Assembly (NCBI RefSeq): GCF_000720765.1
Contig: NZ_JODC01000009.1
Location: 1-64,000 of the forward strand
Length of the DNA stretch: 64,000 nucleotides
Direction: 5' to 3'
Source: Streptomyces sp. NRRL S-646
GTDB lineage: Bacteria > Actinomycetota > Actinomycetes > Streptomycetales > Streptomycetaceae
In this document: positions 25,927 to 32,233 of the stretch, piece by piece
Position numbering within the stretch: the first letter of the stretch is position 1
How the letters are laid out: each line of letters begins with the position of its first letter
Made by a program: the position numbers and the translations under genes
Notes under the pieces: model-generated
Database searches by the model: none
What the model was told of the DNA's origin: nothing
Seen by the model: only the letters and a program-made list of their open reading frames with translations

Positions 25927-25997
25927 CTGGGGGCTGCCGCCCCCAGACCCCCGCTTTCGGCCTGAACGGCCTCGTCCTCAAACGCCGGACGGGCTGA
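25927..25997. repeat. Copy of the dispersed intergenic repeat (right part)
   Basis: GCTGGGGGCTGCCGCCCCCAG followed by ACCCCCGCTTTCGGCCTGAA and CTCAAACGCCGGACGGGCTGA, nearly identical to the right part of 18415-18512 and 29860-29963. The left CGCCCCCGCCGCCCC block is absent. It lies beyond the 3' end of the ribD-like gene on the minus strand. Confidence 0.8.
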
Positions 25998-26039
25998 AAA
26001 AACCATGCCGAACGGCGGTGAGATATCAGCCCGCCAACT

Positions 26040-27170
26040 TCACGCCAACAAGTGCTGGTTCGGTGCCGTTGCCCGCTCCTCGTACTCCCCCAGTACGACC
26101 ACCTCGACCCCCTGCCCGGCCAGCAGCCCGCTCCCGTCCGCCCCCGCCACGAACGTGTCCGGCTCACGCCAGGCCGTGACCACCCGTCGTACCCCCGCGT
26201 CGAGGATCAGCCGCGCGCACGGCTTGGGGCGGGAGGCGCGGTGGGCGCAGGGTTCCAGGCTGCTGTAGACCGTCGCCGACGCCAGCCTCGGGTCGGCGGG
26301 GTCCAGCTTGGCCAGGGCCGCCTCCTCGGCGTGGACGACCGGGTCGTCGGCCTCGCGCGAGTGGCCGCGGGCGAGCTCCGTGCCGTCGGCGGCGACGATC
26401 ACCGCGCCGACGCTGAAGGCCGTGCGCGAGGGCGGGCACTCGGCCGCCAGGTCGCAGGCGAGGGCCAGCCAGTGGTGGTCGGCGGCGGCGGGGAGCGGGC
26501 CGGTGCCGGGGGCCGTGGGCTCGTAGCGCATGAGGACGACGTCCTCGATCCGGCGGGTTTCCGTCAGGCGCAGGCGGCCGGGCTGGTAGGCGCCGGGGCC
26601 GAAGAGACGGGGGGCGTCCGGGTCGCCCACGAAGAGGGGCGCCAGGACGAGCTGGAGCTCGTCGGCCAGGCCCTGCTGGAGGAGCTGGGTGTGGATCGTG
26701 CCGCCGCCCTCGACCATCAGGCGCCGCACGCCGCGTGCGTCGTGCAGATGCTCCAGGAGGCGGCGCCAGTCGAGGTCGGGGCCGAGCGGGACGACGTCGG
26801 CCGCGAGGCCGAGGGCGCGGGCCCGTTCGGCGCCCTTGTCGGTCGTACAGACGATCTTCGCGCCGCCCGTGTGCCAGAAATTCGCGGCCGGGTCCAGGTC
26901 TCCTGAGCCGCTGACCGTGACCTTGAGCGGGTACTCCGGCTGTCCGGCCGCGACGCGGGCGGCGCGGCGCTCGGGCGAGTACACCAGCAGGCGCGGGTTG
27001 TCGGCGCGGATCGTGCCGGCGCCGATGAGGATCGCGTCGACGGAGGCACGGACCTCGTCCACCCGGTCGAAGTCCGCCGGGCTGGAGAGCAGGAGGCGCT
27101 CGGGGCCGGTGTCGTCGAGGTAGCCGTCGAGGGAGACGGCGGCGGACAGCAGGACGTACGGGTACGGCAT
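26040..27170 (-). CDS. RibD-like bifunctional protein with reductase first and deaminase second
   Basis: 376 residues. The N-terminal part (1-220) is a RibD C-terminal-type (DHFR-fold) reductase: AAVSLDGYLDD, ILIGAGTIRADNPRLLV, MVEGGGTIHTQLLQQGLADEL. The C-terminal part (about 230-376) is a zinc cytidine/guanine deaminase fold with HAEEAALAKL and SSLEPCAHRASRPKPCARLIL, giving the HAE and PC...C zinc ligands. E. coli RibD has the opposite domain order. The two activities convert the GTP cyclohydrolase II product to 5-amino-6-(ribitylamino)uracil phosphate. It is divergent from a MarR gene and close to ribA; palindromes in front of all three suggest joint control. Riboflavin supply or a specialised pyrimidine product are both possible. 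Confidence 0.8.
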   Translation of the reverse strand: MPYPYVLLSAAVSLDGYLDDTGPERLLLSSPADFDRVDEVRASVDAILIGAGTIRADNPRLLVYSPERRAARVAAGQPEYPLKVTVSGSGDLDPAANFWHTGGAKIVCTTDKGAERARALGLAADVVPLGPDLDWRRLLEHLHDARGVRRLMVEGGGTIHTQLLQQGLADELQLVLAPLFVGDPDAPRLFGPGAYQPGRLRLTETRRIEDVVLMRYEPTAPGTGPLPAAADHHWLALACDLAAECPPSRTAFSVGAVIVAADGTELARGHSREADDPVVHAEEAALAKLDPADPRLASATVYSSLEPCAHRASRPKPCARLILDAGVRRVVTAWREPDTFVAGADGSGLLAGQGVEVVVLGEYEERATAPNQHLLA

Positions 27171-27199
27171 CGGACGCGCTCACTCTCGGCGGACAGGCT

Positions 27200-27217
27200 T
27201 GGTTAAAGTTTGAAACA
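27200..27217. promoter_or_regulatory. Candidate MarR operator in the ribD-marR divergent promoter
   Basis: TGGTTAAAGTTTGAAACA matches the reverse complement of the 27786 palindrome at 14 of 18 positions and lies between the two divergent start codons. It ends 17 bp before the marR ATG, a position suited to autorepression. Confidence 0.5.
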
Positions 27218-27233
27218 AACCTACACTGGGTGC

Positions 27234-27749
27234 ATGACGACTCGCTGGCTCACGGAGAAGGAGCAGCGCGCCTGGCGCGCGTACATCGCGGCGACGCACC
27301 TCCTGGAGGACGCGATCGACCGGCAGCTCCAGCAGGACGCCGGCATGCCGCATCTGTACTACTCCATCCTGGCCAACCTCTCCGAGGCGCCGGACGGCAG
27401 GCTGCGCATGACCGATCTCGCCGAGCGGGCGAAGATCACGCGCAGCCGGCTGACGTATGCCGTGACCCGGCTGGAGAAGGACGGTCTGATCCGGCGCGAG
27501 GACTGCCAGTGGGACAAGCGCAGCAGCTTCGCCATGCTGACCGACGAGGGGATGGCCGTGCTGGAACGCACGGCGCCCGGACATGTGGAGACCGTGCGTT
27601 CGCTGCTCTTCGATCAGCTGACCCCGCAGCAGGTGGAGCAGCTGGAGGAGATCTTCTCGGGCGTCGTGCAGGCACTGGAGCGGGAGGAGGAGCGCCCCAC
27701 CTCGGAGGACGTTCCCTGGCGCCGCCGCTCCTCCGGGCCGTGTTCCTGA
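27234..27749 (+). CDS. MarR-family regulator of the rib-like locus
   Basis: 171 residues. Winged helix at about 35-110 (MPHLYYSILANLSEA; LAERAKITRSRLTYAVTRLEKDGLIRREDCQWDKRSSFAMLTDEGM). The N-terminal helix WLTEKEQRAWRAYIAATHLLEDAIDRQL is typical of the Streptomyces MarR group with a long first helix. ATG 27234 is preceded by GGG. It lies between the divergent ribD-like gene and ribA on the same strand, with similar palindromes on both sides. I infer it senses a flavin or pyrimidine intermediate, but the ligand cannot be read from sequence. Confidence 0.9.
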   Translation: MTTRWLTEKEQRAWRAYIAATHLLEDAIDRQLQQDAGMPHLYYSILANLSEAPDGRLRMTDLAERAKITRSRLTYAVTRLEKDGLIRREDCQWDKRSSFAMLTDEGMAVLERTAPGHVETVRSLLFDQLTPQQVEQLEEIFSGVVQALEREEERPTSEDVPWRRRSSGPCS

Positions 27750-27785
27750 GGCGGCCCGGAAATCTGACGTATCCCGAAAAACTGT

Positions 27786-27847
27786 TGCTTCAAATTTAAA
27801 GCATGGGGTAGGGTTCCCGACCATGGATCTGCTTCAAAACTGAAGCA
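27786..27847. promoter_or_regulatory. Two 18-bp palindromes upstream of ribA, candidate MarR operators
   Basis: TGCTTCAAATTTAAAGCA (27786-27803) and TGCTTCAAAACTGAAGCA (27830-27847) share ends and length, and their centres are 44 bp apart (about four helical turns). The second has perfect arms CTGCTTCA/TGAAGCAG when extended by one base. The AT-rich block lies just before the ribA ribosome binding site, so binding would block ribA transcription. Confidence 0.65.
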
Positions 27848-27873
27848 GGTACGGACGGACCCCGGAGACCCGC

Positions 27874-28506
27874 ATGACCGACTTTCCCGCCGCCACCCCG
27901 CGCTCCCGCGTCCGCGTCCCGCTGCGTTTCGGAGACGGCTACAGCGTCGACGCCGAACTGGTCACCTTCCACGGCCTGACCGACGGCCAGGAGCATGTGG
28001 CCGTCGTCCTGGGCGACCCCGCCCCCGGTACAACGCCTCTGGTCCGCCTGCATTCCGAGTGCCTGACCGGCGACGTGTTCGGCTCGGCCCGCTGCGACTG
28101 CGGCCCGCAGCTGCGGGAGGCGGTCGAGCGGATCGCGGACCGCGGCGGCGTACTGCTCTACCTGCGCCAGGAGGGCCGCGGCATCGGCCTCTACAACAAG
28201 CTGGACGCGTACGCCCTCCAGGACCAGGGCCTCGACACGTACGAGGCGAACGCGGCCCTGGGTCTGCCCGAGGACGACCGCGACTACACGGCGGCCGCGC
28301 AGATGCTGCGCGCCCTGGGCATCGACAGTCTGGACCTCCTGTCCAACAACCCCGACAAGGCCGGCCAGCTCCGTGAGCTGGGCATCGACGTCCACGACCG
28401 TGTTCCCACGGGCGTCTTCACCACCGCCCACAACGTCCGCTACCTGCGCGCGAAGGTCCTCCAGACCCAGCACACGCTGCCGCTGGCGGAGCTGAACGCG
28501 GGCTGA
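27874..28506 (+). CDS. ribA: GTP cyclohydrolase II
   Basis: 210 residues, stand-alone RibA opening GTP to 2,5-diamino-6-ribosylamino-pyrimidinone phosphate, formate and pyrophosphate. Zinc cysteines are in LTGDVFGSARCDCGPQL. The GTP-binding and catalytic motif RQEGRGIGLYNKLDAYALQDQG keeps the Tyr and Arg of active enzymes. DTYEANAALGLPEDDRDYTAAAQML and LLSNNPDKAGQLRELGI complete the fold. No DHBP synthase (RibB) domain is fused. Streptomyces often have several GCH II paralogues, some with altered chemistry; this one looks canonical. Controlled by the palindromes at 27786-27847. Confidence 0.9.
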   Translation: MTDFPAATPRSRVRVPLRFGDGYSVDAELVTFHGLTDGQEHVAVVLGDPAPGTTPLVRLHSECLTGDVFGSARCDCGPQLREAVERIADRGGVLLYLRQEGRGIGLYNKLDAYALQDQGLDTYEANAALGLPEDDRDYTAAAQMLRALGIDSLDLLSNNPDKAGQLRELGIDVHDRVPTGVFTTAHNVRYLRAKVLQTQHTLPLAELNAG

Positions 28507-28554
28507 CCCGGCCAGGCTCGGGCCGATGACCGCGCGGTGCCGCGCAGCCGCCGC

Positions 28555-29712
28555 TCACCACACGCACGGCAGCAGCACGTCGATCACCGTCGGCCCGCCG
28601 GCCGGGCTGGACACCTCCATGGTCCCATCCAGCGCGGCGACCCGTCGGCGCATGCCGAGCAGTCCCGAACCGCTCGTCTCGTCGGCACCGCCGTGGCCCT
28701 CATCGGCCACCCGCACCCGCAGCCCGCGCCTGAGCCGCTCGAGCCGGACCGAGGCCCGCGGTGAACCGCTGTACTTGGCGGCGTTGCTGAGCGCCTCCGC
28801 CACCACGAAGTACCCGGCCGCCTCCACCGCGGCGGGGGCCCGCAACCCGTCGTCCTCGAGCCGGTCCACCTCCACGGTCACCTGCAGTCCTCCCCAGCCC
28901 GCGGCCAGCGCCCGTACGGCGCCGACCAGGCCGCGGTCGGTCAGGATCGGCGGGTGGATGCCGCGCACCACCTGGCGCAGCTCCGTCAACGCCTTTTCGG
29001 CCTGGGCCTGCGCCTCGTCGAGCAGCTTGCGGGCGGTCTCCGGGTCCCGCTCGTAGGCGCGCTTGGCGAGCCCGATCCGCATGGACAGGGCGACCAGGTT
29101 GGCCTGCGCGCCGTCGTGCAGATCGCGTTCGATACGGCGCAGCTCGGCGCCGTGCGCGGCGATCGCGTCGGCGCGGGTGGCAGCCAACTCCTCGACACGC
29201 GCGGCAAGTCGGGCCTTCGGGGACGGCTTGAGCAGGGCGGTCGACCAGTCCGCCTCAAGGTCCGCGATCCGCACGATCAGCGGCAGGACGAGGGGGGTCC
29301 GGCGCAGCAGGCCGCACCACACGCCGTCGACCACCAGGCCGACGGGCCACAGCGGCAGCGCGAGGGCGAGCAGGGCGCCGTAGAAGTAGTCGGCGACCAT
29401 CCAGCGCAGGTCGGTGAATGTGCCGGGGTCGCGTACTGCCGTACGGATCCGCTCGCGGAGGGGCCCGGTGAGGGGCTGGTACGCCTCGGGGATCCGCTGC
29501 CCCGTCCACGCGGCCGTCATGCTCCGCTTGGCGCCCGCGATCCGCCGGATGATCAGCACCGTCTCGGGCAGCATCCAGGCGCCGACCACTGCCAGCGTGG
29601 CGATCACGGTGATGATCAGCACCGTGATGAAGATCCACAGGCAGAACGCCATCGCCGCGGCCAGAACGAGATGGACCGTGGCCCGCCACGCCTGCCGCAC
29701 CGTTTTCCCCAT
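28555..29712 (-). CDS. Orphan two-component sensor histidine kinase (HisKA_3/NarL type)
   Basis: 385 residues. The N-terminus carries two hydrophobic segments (MAFCLWIFITVLIITVIATLAVVGAWML) and a third region around LLALALPLWPVGLVV. The dimerisation/phosphoacceptor helix is RRIERDLHDGAQANLVALSMRIGLA (His in RDLHDGAQ). The ATPase domain has VVAEALSNAAKYSG (N-box) and VADEGHGGADETSGSGLLGMRRRVAALDG (G-box). Such kinases pair with LuxR-type response regulators, but none is adjacent, so the partner is elsewhere. ATG 29712. It ends 48 bp from ribA, convergent. Confidence 0.87.
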   Translation of the reverse strand: MGKTVRQAWRATVHLVLAAAMAFCLWIFITVLIITVIATLAVVGAWMLPETVLIIRRIAGAKRSMTAAWTGQRIPEAYQPLTGPLRERIRTAVRDPGTFTDLRWMVADYFYGALLALALPLWPVGLVVDGVWCGLLRRTPLVLPLIVRIADLEADWSTALLKPSPKARLAARVEELAATRADAIAAHGAELRRIERDLHDGAQANLVALSMRIGLAKRAYERDPETARKLLDEAQAQAEKALTELRQVVRGIHPPILTDRGLVGAVRALAAGWGGLQVTVEVDRLEDDGLRAPAAVEAAGYFVVAEALSNAAKYSGSPRASVRLERLRRGLRVRVADEGHGGADETSGSGLLGMRRRVAALDGTMEVSSPAGGPTVIDVLLPCVW

Positions 29713-29859
29713 GCCGCCACGCTAAGCGACCCGCACCCGGCGGCGCGGTGTAGCGGGCTACACCATCTGCGCCGGTCAGACGCGGGGCGGGCACTTGTGC
29801 CTGCGGGCAGTCGTGCCTCCCCCAGTGCCTCAAGGGCCTGGGAGGTACCCCCCGTTTTT

Positions 29860-29963
29860 CGCCCCCGCCGCCCTTACCCGTCCCGTACCTGGGGGGGCGG
29901 CCGCCCCCCAGACCCCCGCTTTCGGCCTGAACGGCCTCGTCCTCAAACGCCGGACGGGCTGAA
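29860..29963. repeat. Complete copy of the dispersed GC-rich intergenic repeat
   Basis: CGCCCCCGCCGCCCTTACCC, then the stem GGGGGGGCGGCCGCCCCCC, AGACCCCCGCTTTCGGCCTG and CTCAAACGCCGGACGGGCTG. It is in the same orientation as the 18415 and 25927 copies. It lies past the 3' end of the FMN reductase gene on the minus strand. The rest of the 29713-30014 gap holds a fragment of the other repeat family (near 29809) and no gene. Confidence 0.8.
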
Positions 29964-30014
29964 AAGATCAAAATCAGCCCCTCCGGCAGGCCGGCCCGGC
30001 GCACTCCCAGCGCC

Positions 30015-30566
30015 TCACACGGGCCCGGCCGCCCGAGCCGCCAACAGCCGTAGCACCTCCGCGACTTGGCGGCGTGCCTCCGGGTCGGCGACAACCCCGT
30101 CCGCACCGACCGTCTCCCGCCCCACCGCGATCCGCACGCAGGCCGGCTCCACGATGTCGGCGCCGGTGTAGCCGAGCACCGTCCGCAACGTGGCCTCCGC
30201 ACCCTGCCCGCGCCCCGGCGCGGCCGCATTGACCCAGGCCACCGGCTTGTCACAGATCTCGGTGCCGCCGACCGTCCAGTCGAGCAGGTTCTTGAACGCC
30301 CCCGGCAGGGTCCCCGCATACTCCGGAGTGCAGACCAGCACCCCGGCCGCCCCCTCGATCGCCGTCCGCAGCCCGGCCACGGCCTCCGGCAACGGGGCCA
30401 CGTCGTCATCGGGGTTGAAGTGCGGAAGGCCCGCCAGACCGCCGTACAGAACAGCCTCCACCGGCACAGACGGCGCCACGGCCTGCGCGGTACGCAGCAC
30501 GGCCTCGTTGGTGGAGCCGACGCGCAGACTCCCGGACAGCAACAGGATCACCGGCACTGTGGACAT
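30015..30566 (-). CDS. NADPH-dependent FMN reductase family protein
   Basis: 183-residue flavodoxin-fold protein. The phosphate-binding loop LLSGSLRVGSTNEAVLRTA, the isoalloxazine-binding segment VLVCTPEYAGTLPGAFKNLLDWTVGG and PVAWVNAA are typical of the NADPH-dependent FMN/azo reductase family (YieF/ArsH-like). It uses FMN and NAD(P)H to reduce quinones, azo compounds or metals; the natural substrate is unknown. It sits alone, divergent from the TSCPD gene. Proximity to the rib-like locus is suggestive but they do not share an operon. Confidence 0.88.
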   Translation of the reverse strand: MSTVPVILLLSGSLRVGSTNEAVLRTAQAVAPSVPVEAVLYGGLAGLPHFNPDDDVAPLPEAVAGLRTAIEGAAGVLVCTPEYAGTLPGAFKNLLDWTVGGTEICDKPVAWVNAAAPGRGQGAEATLRTVLGYTGADIVEPACVRIAVGRETVGADGVVADPEARRQVAEVLRLLAARAAGPV

Positions 30567-30764
30567 CCGCCCAACTTACTGCGCACCAGCCTCCCTTCCG
30601 GCGTGCCACAGCCGGTTCTTCACCCTCCCACCCTTATCTTCAACCCCAACATGTGGTGGCTGGCGGCGAGTTGACTCCCACAGATTGTGTACAAGGGTGC
30701 GCTCTGCCGGAATTGGGCCACGCATGTCCGGACAGCCGCAGATCGACGACGAGTGAGGGCGTTC

Positions 30765-31316
30765 ATGACTGAGCGATTCGGGGACGGTACGACACGGGTG
30801 GCCGGCGAGACGCGGGCGGCGGCCCGGCCCGCCGTATCGCATCCCGCGAGGCGTATGCGGTCGACGACCCGTTCATTCAGCGTCGGCGAGGGCAAGGGAT
30901 ACCTCACCGTCGCGCACTCCCCCGACGGCCGCGTCGCCGAGGTGATGGTCCGCATGGCCAAGCAGGGCTCCACGCTCGCGGGCATGATGGACGCCTTCTC
31001 CTCGACCGTCACCCGGGGCCTCCAGCACGGCGTCCCGCTCGAAATCCTCGTGGCGGACTACGTCGGGACCCGCTTCGAACCCTCCGGCCTGACCAACGAC
31101 CCGGACATCAAGCAGGCGGGCTCCGTCATCGACTACGTCGGCCGCCGCCTCGCCCTCGACCACCTGCCCTACGAGACCCGGGCCGGCCTCGGCATCCTCA
31201 CCGCCGCAGAACGCGCCGCGAAACAGACCCTCGACGGTGTCGGCGACGCCGTGTGGACCGATCTCGTGGGCCTGTCCATGTCCGCGCCGTTCGTGGGGCG
31301 ACCGCGCCGGGACTGA
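30765..31316 (+). CDS. TSCPD-domain protein related to the NrdJ C-terminus
   Basis: 183 residues. The core (RSTTRSFSVGEGKGYLTVA ... VMVRMAKQGSTLAGMMDAFSSTVTRGLQHGVPLE ... RFEPSGLTNDPDIKQAGSVIDYVGRRLALDHLP) closely resembles the C-terminal TSCPD domain of vitamin B12-dependent ribonucleotide reductase NrdJ, without the catalytic barrel. Free-standing TSCPD proteins are frequent in Streptomyces; their role is not established, possibly RNR regulation. I chose ATG 30765 with GAGGG 6 nt upstream; the longer ORF from 30687 lacks support. Confidence 0.85.
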   Translation: MTERFGDGTTRVAGETRAAARPAVSHPARRMRSTTRSFSVGEGKGYLTVAHSPDGRVAEVMVRMAKQGSTLAGMMDAFSSTVTRGLQHGVPLEILVADYVGTRFEPSGLTNDPDIKQAGSVIDYVGRRLALDHLPYETRAGLGILTAAERAAKQTLDGVGDAVWTDLVGLSMSAPFVGRPRRD

Positions 31317-31385
31317 AGGTCGTACGAAAAAACGACACGGCGCGCGGACAACCGCAAGATCCCAAATGACTACTATCAGTGCATA

Positions 31386-31398
31386 TATTGTCACAATA
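31386..31398. promoter_or_regulatory. Perfect palindrome TATTGTCACAATA
   Basis: TATTGT-C-ACAATA sits in a markedly AT-rich stretch 48 bp before the start codon at 31446. This is rare in such GC-rich DNA and is probably an operator or promoter element for the small secreted protein. Confidence 0.45.
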
Positions 31399-31445
31399 CG
31401 TAGCCACGCCAGGGCGTCCCGCCCGGGTTAAGAAAGGGTCTAACC

Positions 31446-31703
31446 ATGCGCAAGTTTCAGCGCGTTGCCGTCGTAGCCGCAGCGATCGCGGGCCTGTCCG
31501 CCTTCGGTGCCGGCGTCAGCTTCGCCCACGACCACGGCCACGAGGACGAGGGCGTCACCGCGGTGGCCAACTCGCAGTCCAACGCCGTGGCCTACGACGA
31601 CGACAGCCGCAGCGGGCGCCACGGCAGCCCGGACGCTGCCCCCGCCTTCACGACGGGAAGCGACTTCAGCCTCGGGAACGTCACTCCGCCGGCGGCCAAG
31701 TAA
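31446..31703 (+). CDS. Small secreted His/Asp-rich protein
   Basis: 85 residues. Signal peptide MRKFQRVAVVAAAIAGLSAFGAGVSFA, predicted cleavage before HDHGHEDEG. The mature part is about 58 residues, acidic and polar, starting with a His/Asp/Glu cluster that could bind metal. No cysteines. AAGAAAGGG stands before the ATG. Family unknown to me; small secreted proteins of this kind are common in Streptomyces. It is convergent with another small secreted protein across a strong hairpin. Confidence 0.7.
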   Translation: MRKFQRVAVVAAAIAGLSAFGAGVSFAHDHGHEDEGVTAVANSQSNAVAYDDDSRSGRHGSPDAAPAFTTGSDFSLGNVTPPAAK

Positions 31704-31710
31704 CCAAGCC

Positions 31711-31752
31711 CCGCCCAGCAGGCCGCGGTCACGGCCGCGGCCTGCTGGGCGG
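31711..31752 (+). terminator. Terminator hairpin after the small secreted protein gene
   Basis: Arms CCGCCCAGCAGGCCGCGG (31711-31728) and CCGCGGCCTGCTGGGCGG (31735-31752) with a 6-nt loop, starting 8 nt past the stop codon. It can serve both convergent genes. A further copy of CACCCAGCAGGCCGC follows at 31756. Confidence 0.8.
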
Positions 31753-31795
31753 ATCACCCAGCAGGCCGCTTCAACCGACAGCAGTTTTCGACGAC

Positions 31796-32065
31796 CTACT
31801 TGCCGAAGCTGTTGCTGCAGCCCATGTCCGAGCCCTCCGTGGTGCTCTGCGCGCCCGGGTTGCCCTCGCCGTTGAGCGCGTTGCCCAGCAGGCCGTTGAT
31901 GAGCCCGACCTCGCCGAGGACGCTGATGTTCAGGTCGTGCGACCTGCAGGTGGTGCTCTGCTGGACGCCGAGACCACCACCGTCGGCGTGGGCGACACCG
32001 CCACTCAGAAGCCCGACACTCCCGAGGGCGGCGACCAGGACGGCGGCCTTGCGAAGCTTGTGCAT
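31796..32065 (-). CDS. Small secreted protein with two cysteines
   Basis: 89 residues. Signal peptide MHKLRKAAVLVAALGSVGLLSGGVAHA, mature part of about 62 residues (DGGGLGVQQSTTCRSHDLNISVLGEVGLINGLLGNALN...). Two cysteines could form one disulfide, and the middle is hydrophobic and Gly/Leu-rich. It reminds me of short cell-surface proteins of Streptomyces (rodlin- or chaplin-like in size and style) but lacks their signatures, so I do not assign it. ATG 32065 with GGAGATGAC upstream; the longer ORF to 32149 runs through the promoter. Confidence 0.75.
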   Translation of the reverse strand: MHKLRKAAVLVAALGSVGLLSGGVAHADGGGLGVQQSTTCRSHDLNISVLGEVGLINGLLGNALNGEGNPGAQSTTEGSDMGCSNSFGK

Positions 32066-32233
32066 GTCATCTCCGATGGAGCGAAGTGGATGCGACCTGT
32101 GACAGATCAACTCCTTGCTGCAACGGGAGATTAGTGCGAAATACCCCAAAAAGGACGGCAGCGCGCCAGGTTTCGTGATCTCGCACGTGATCCGGCACGT
32201 GATCCCGCAGCGAAACCGCCGCGGCGGACCCCG

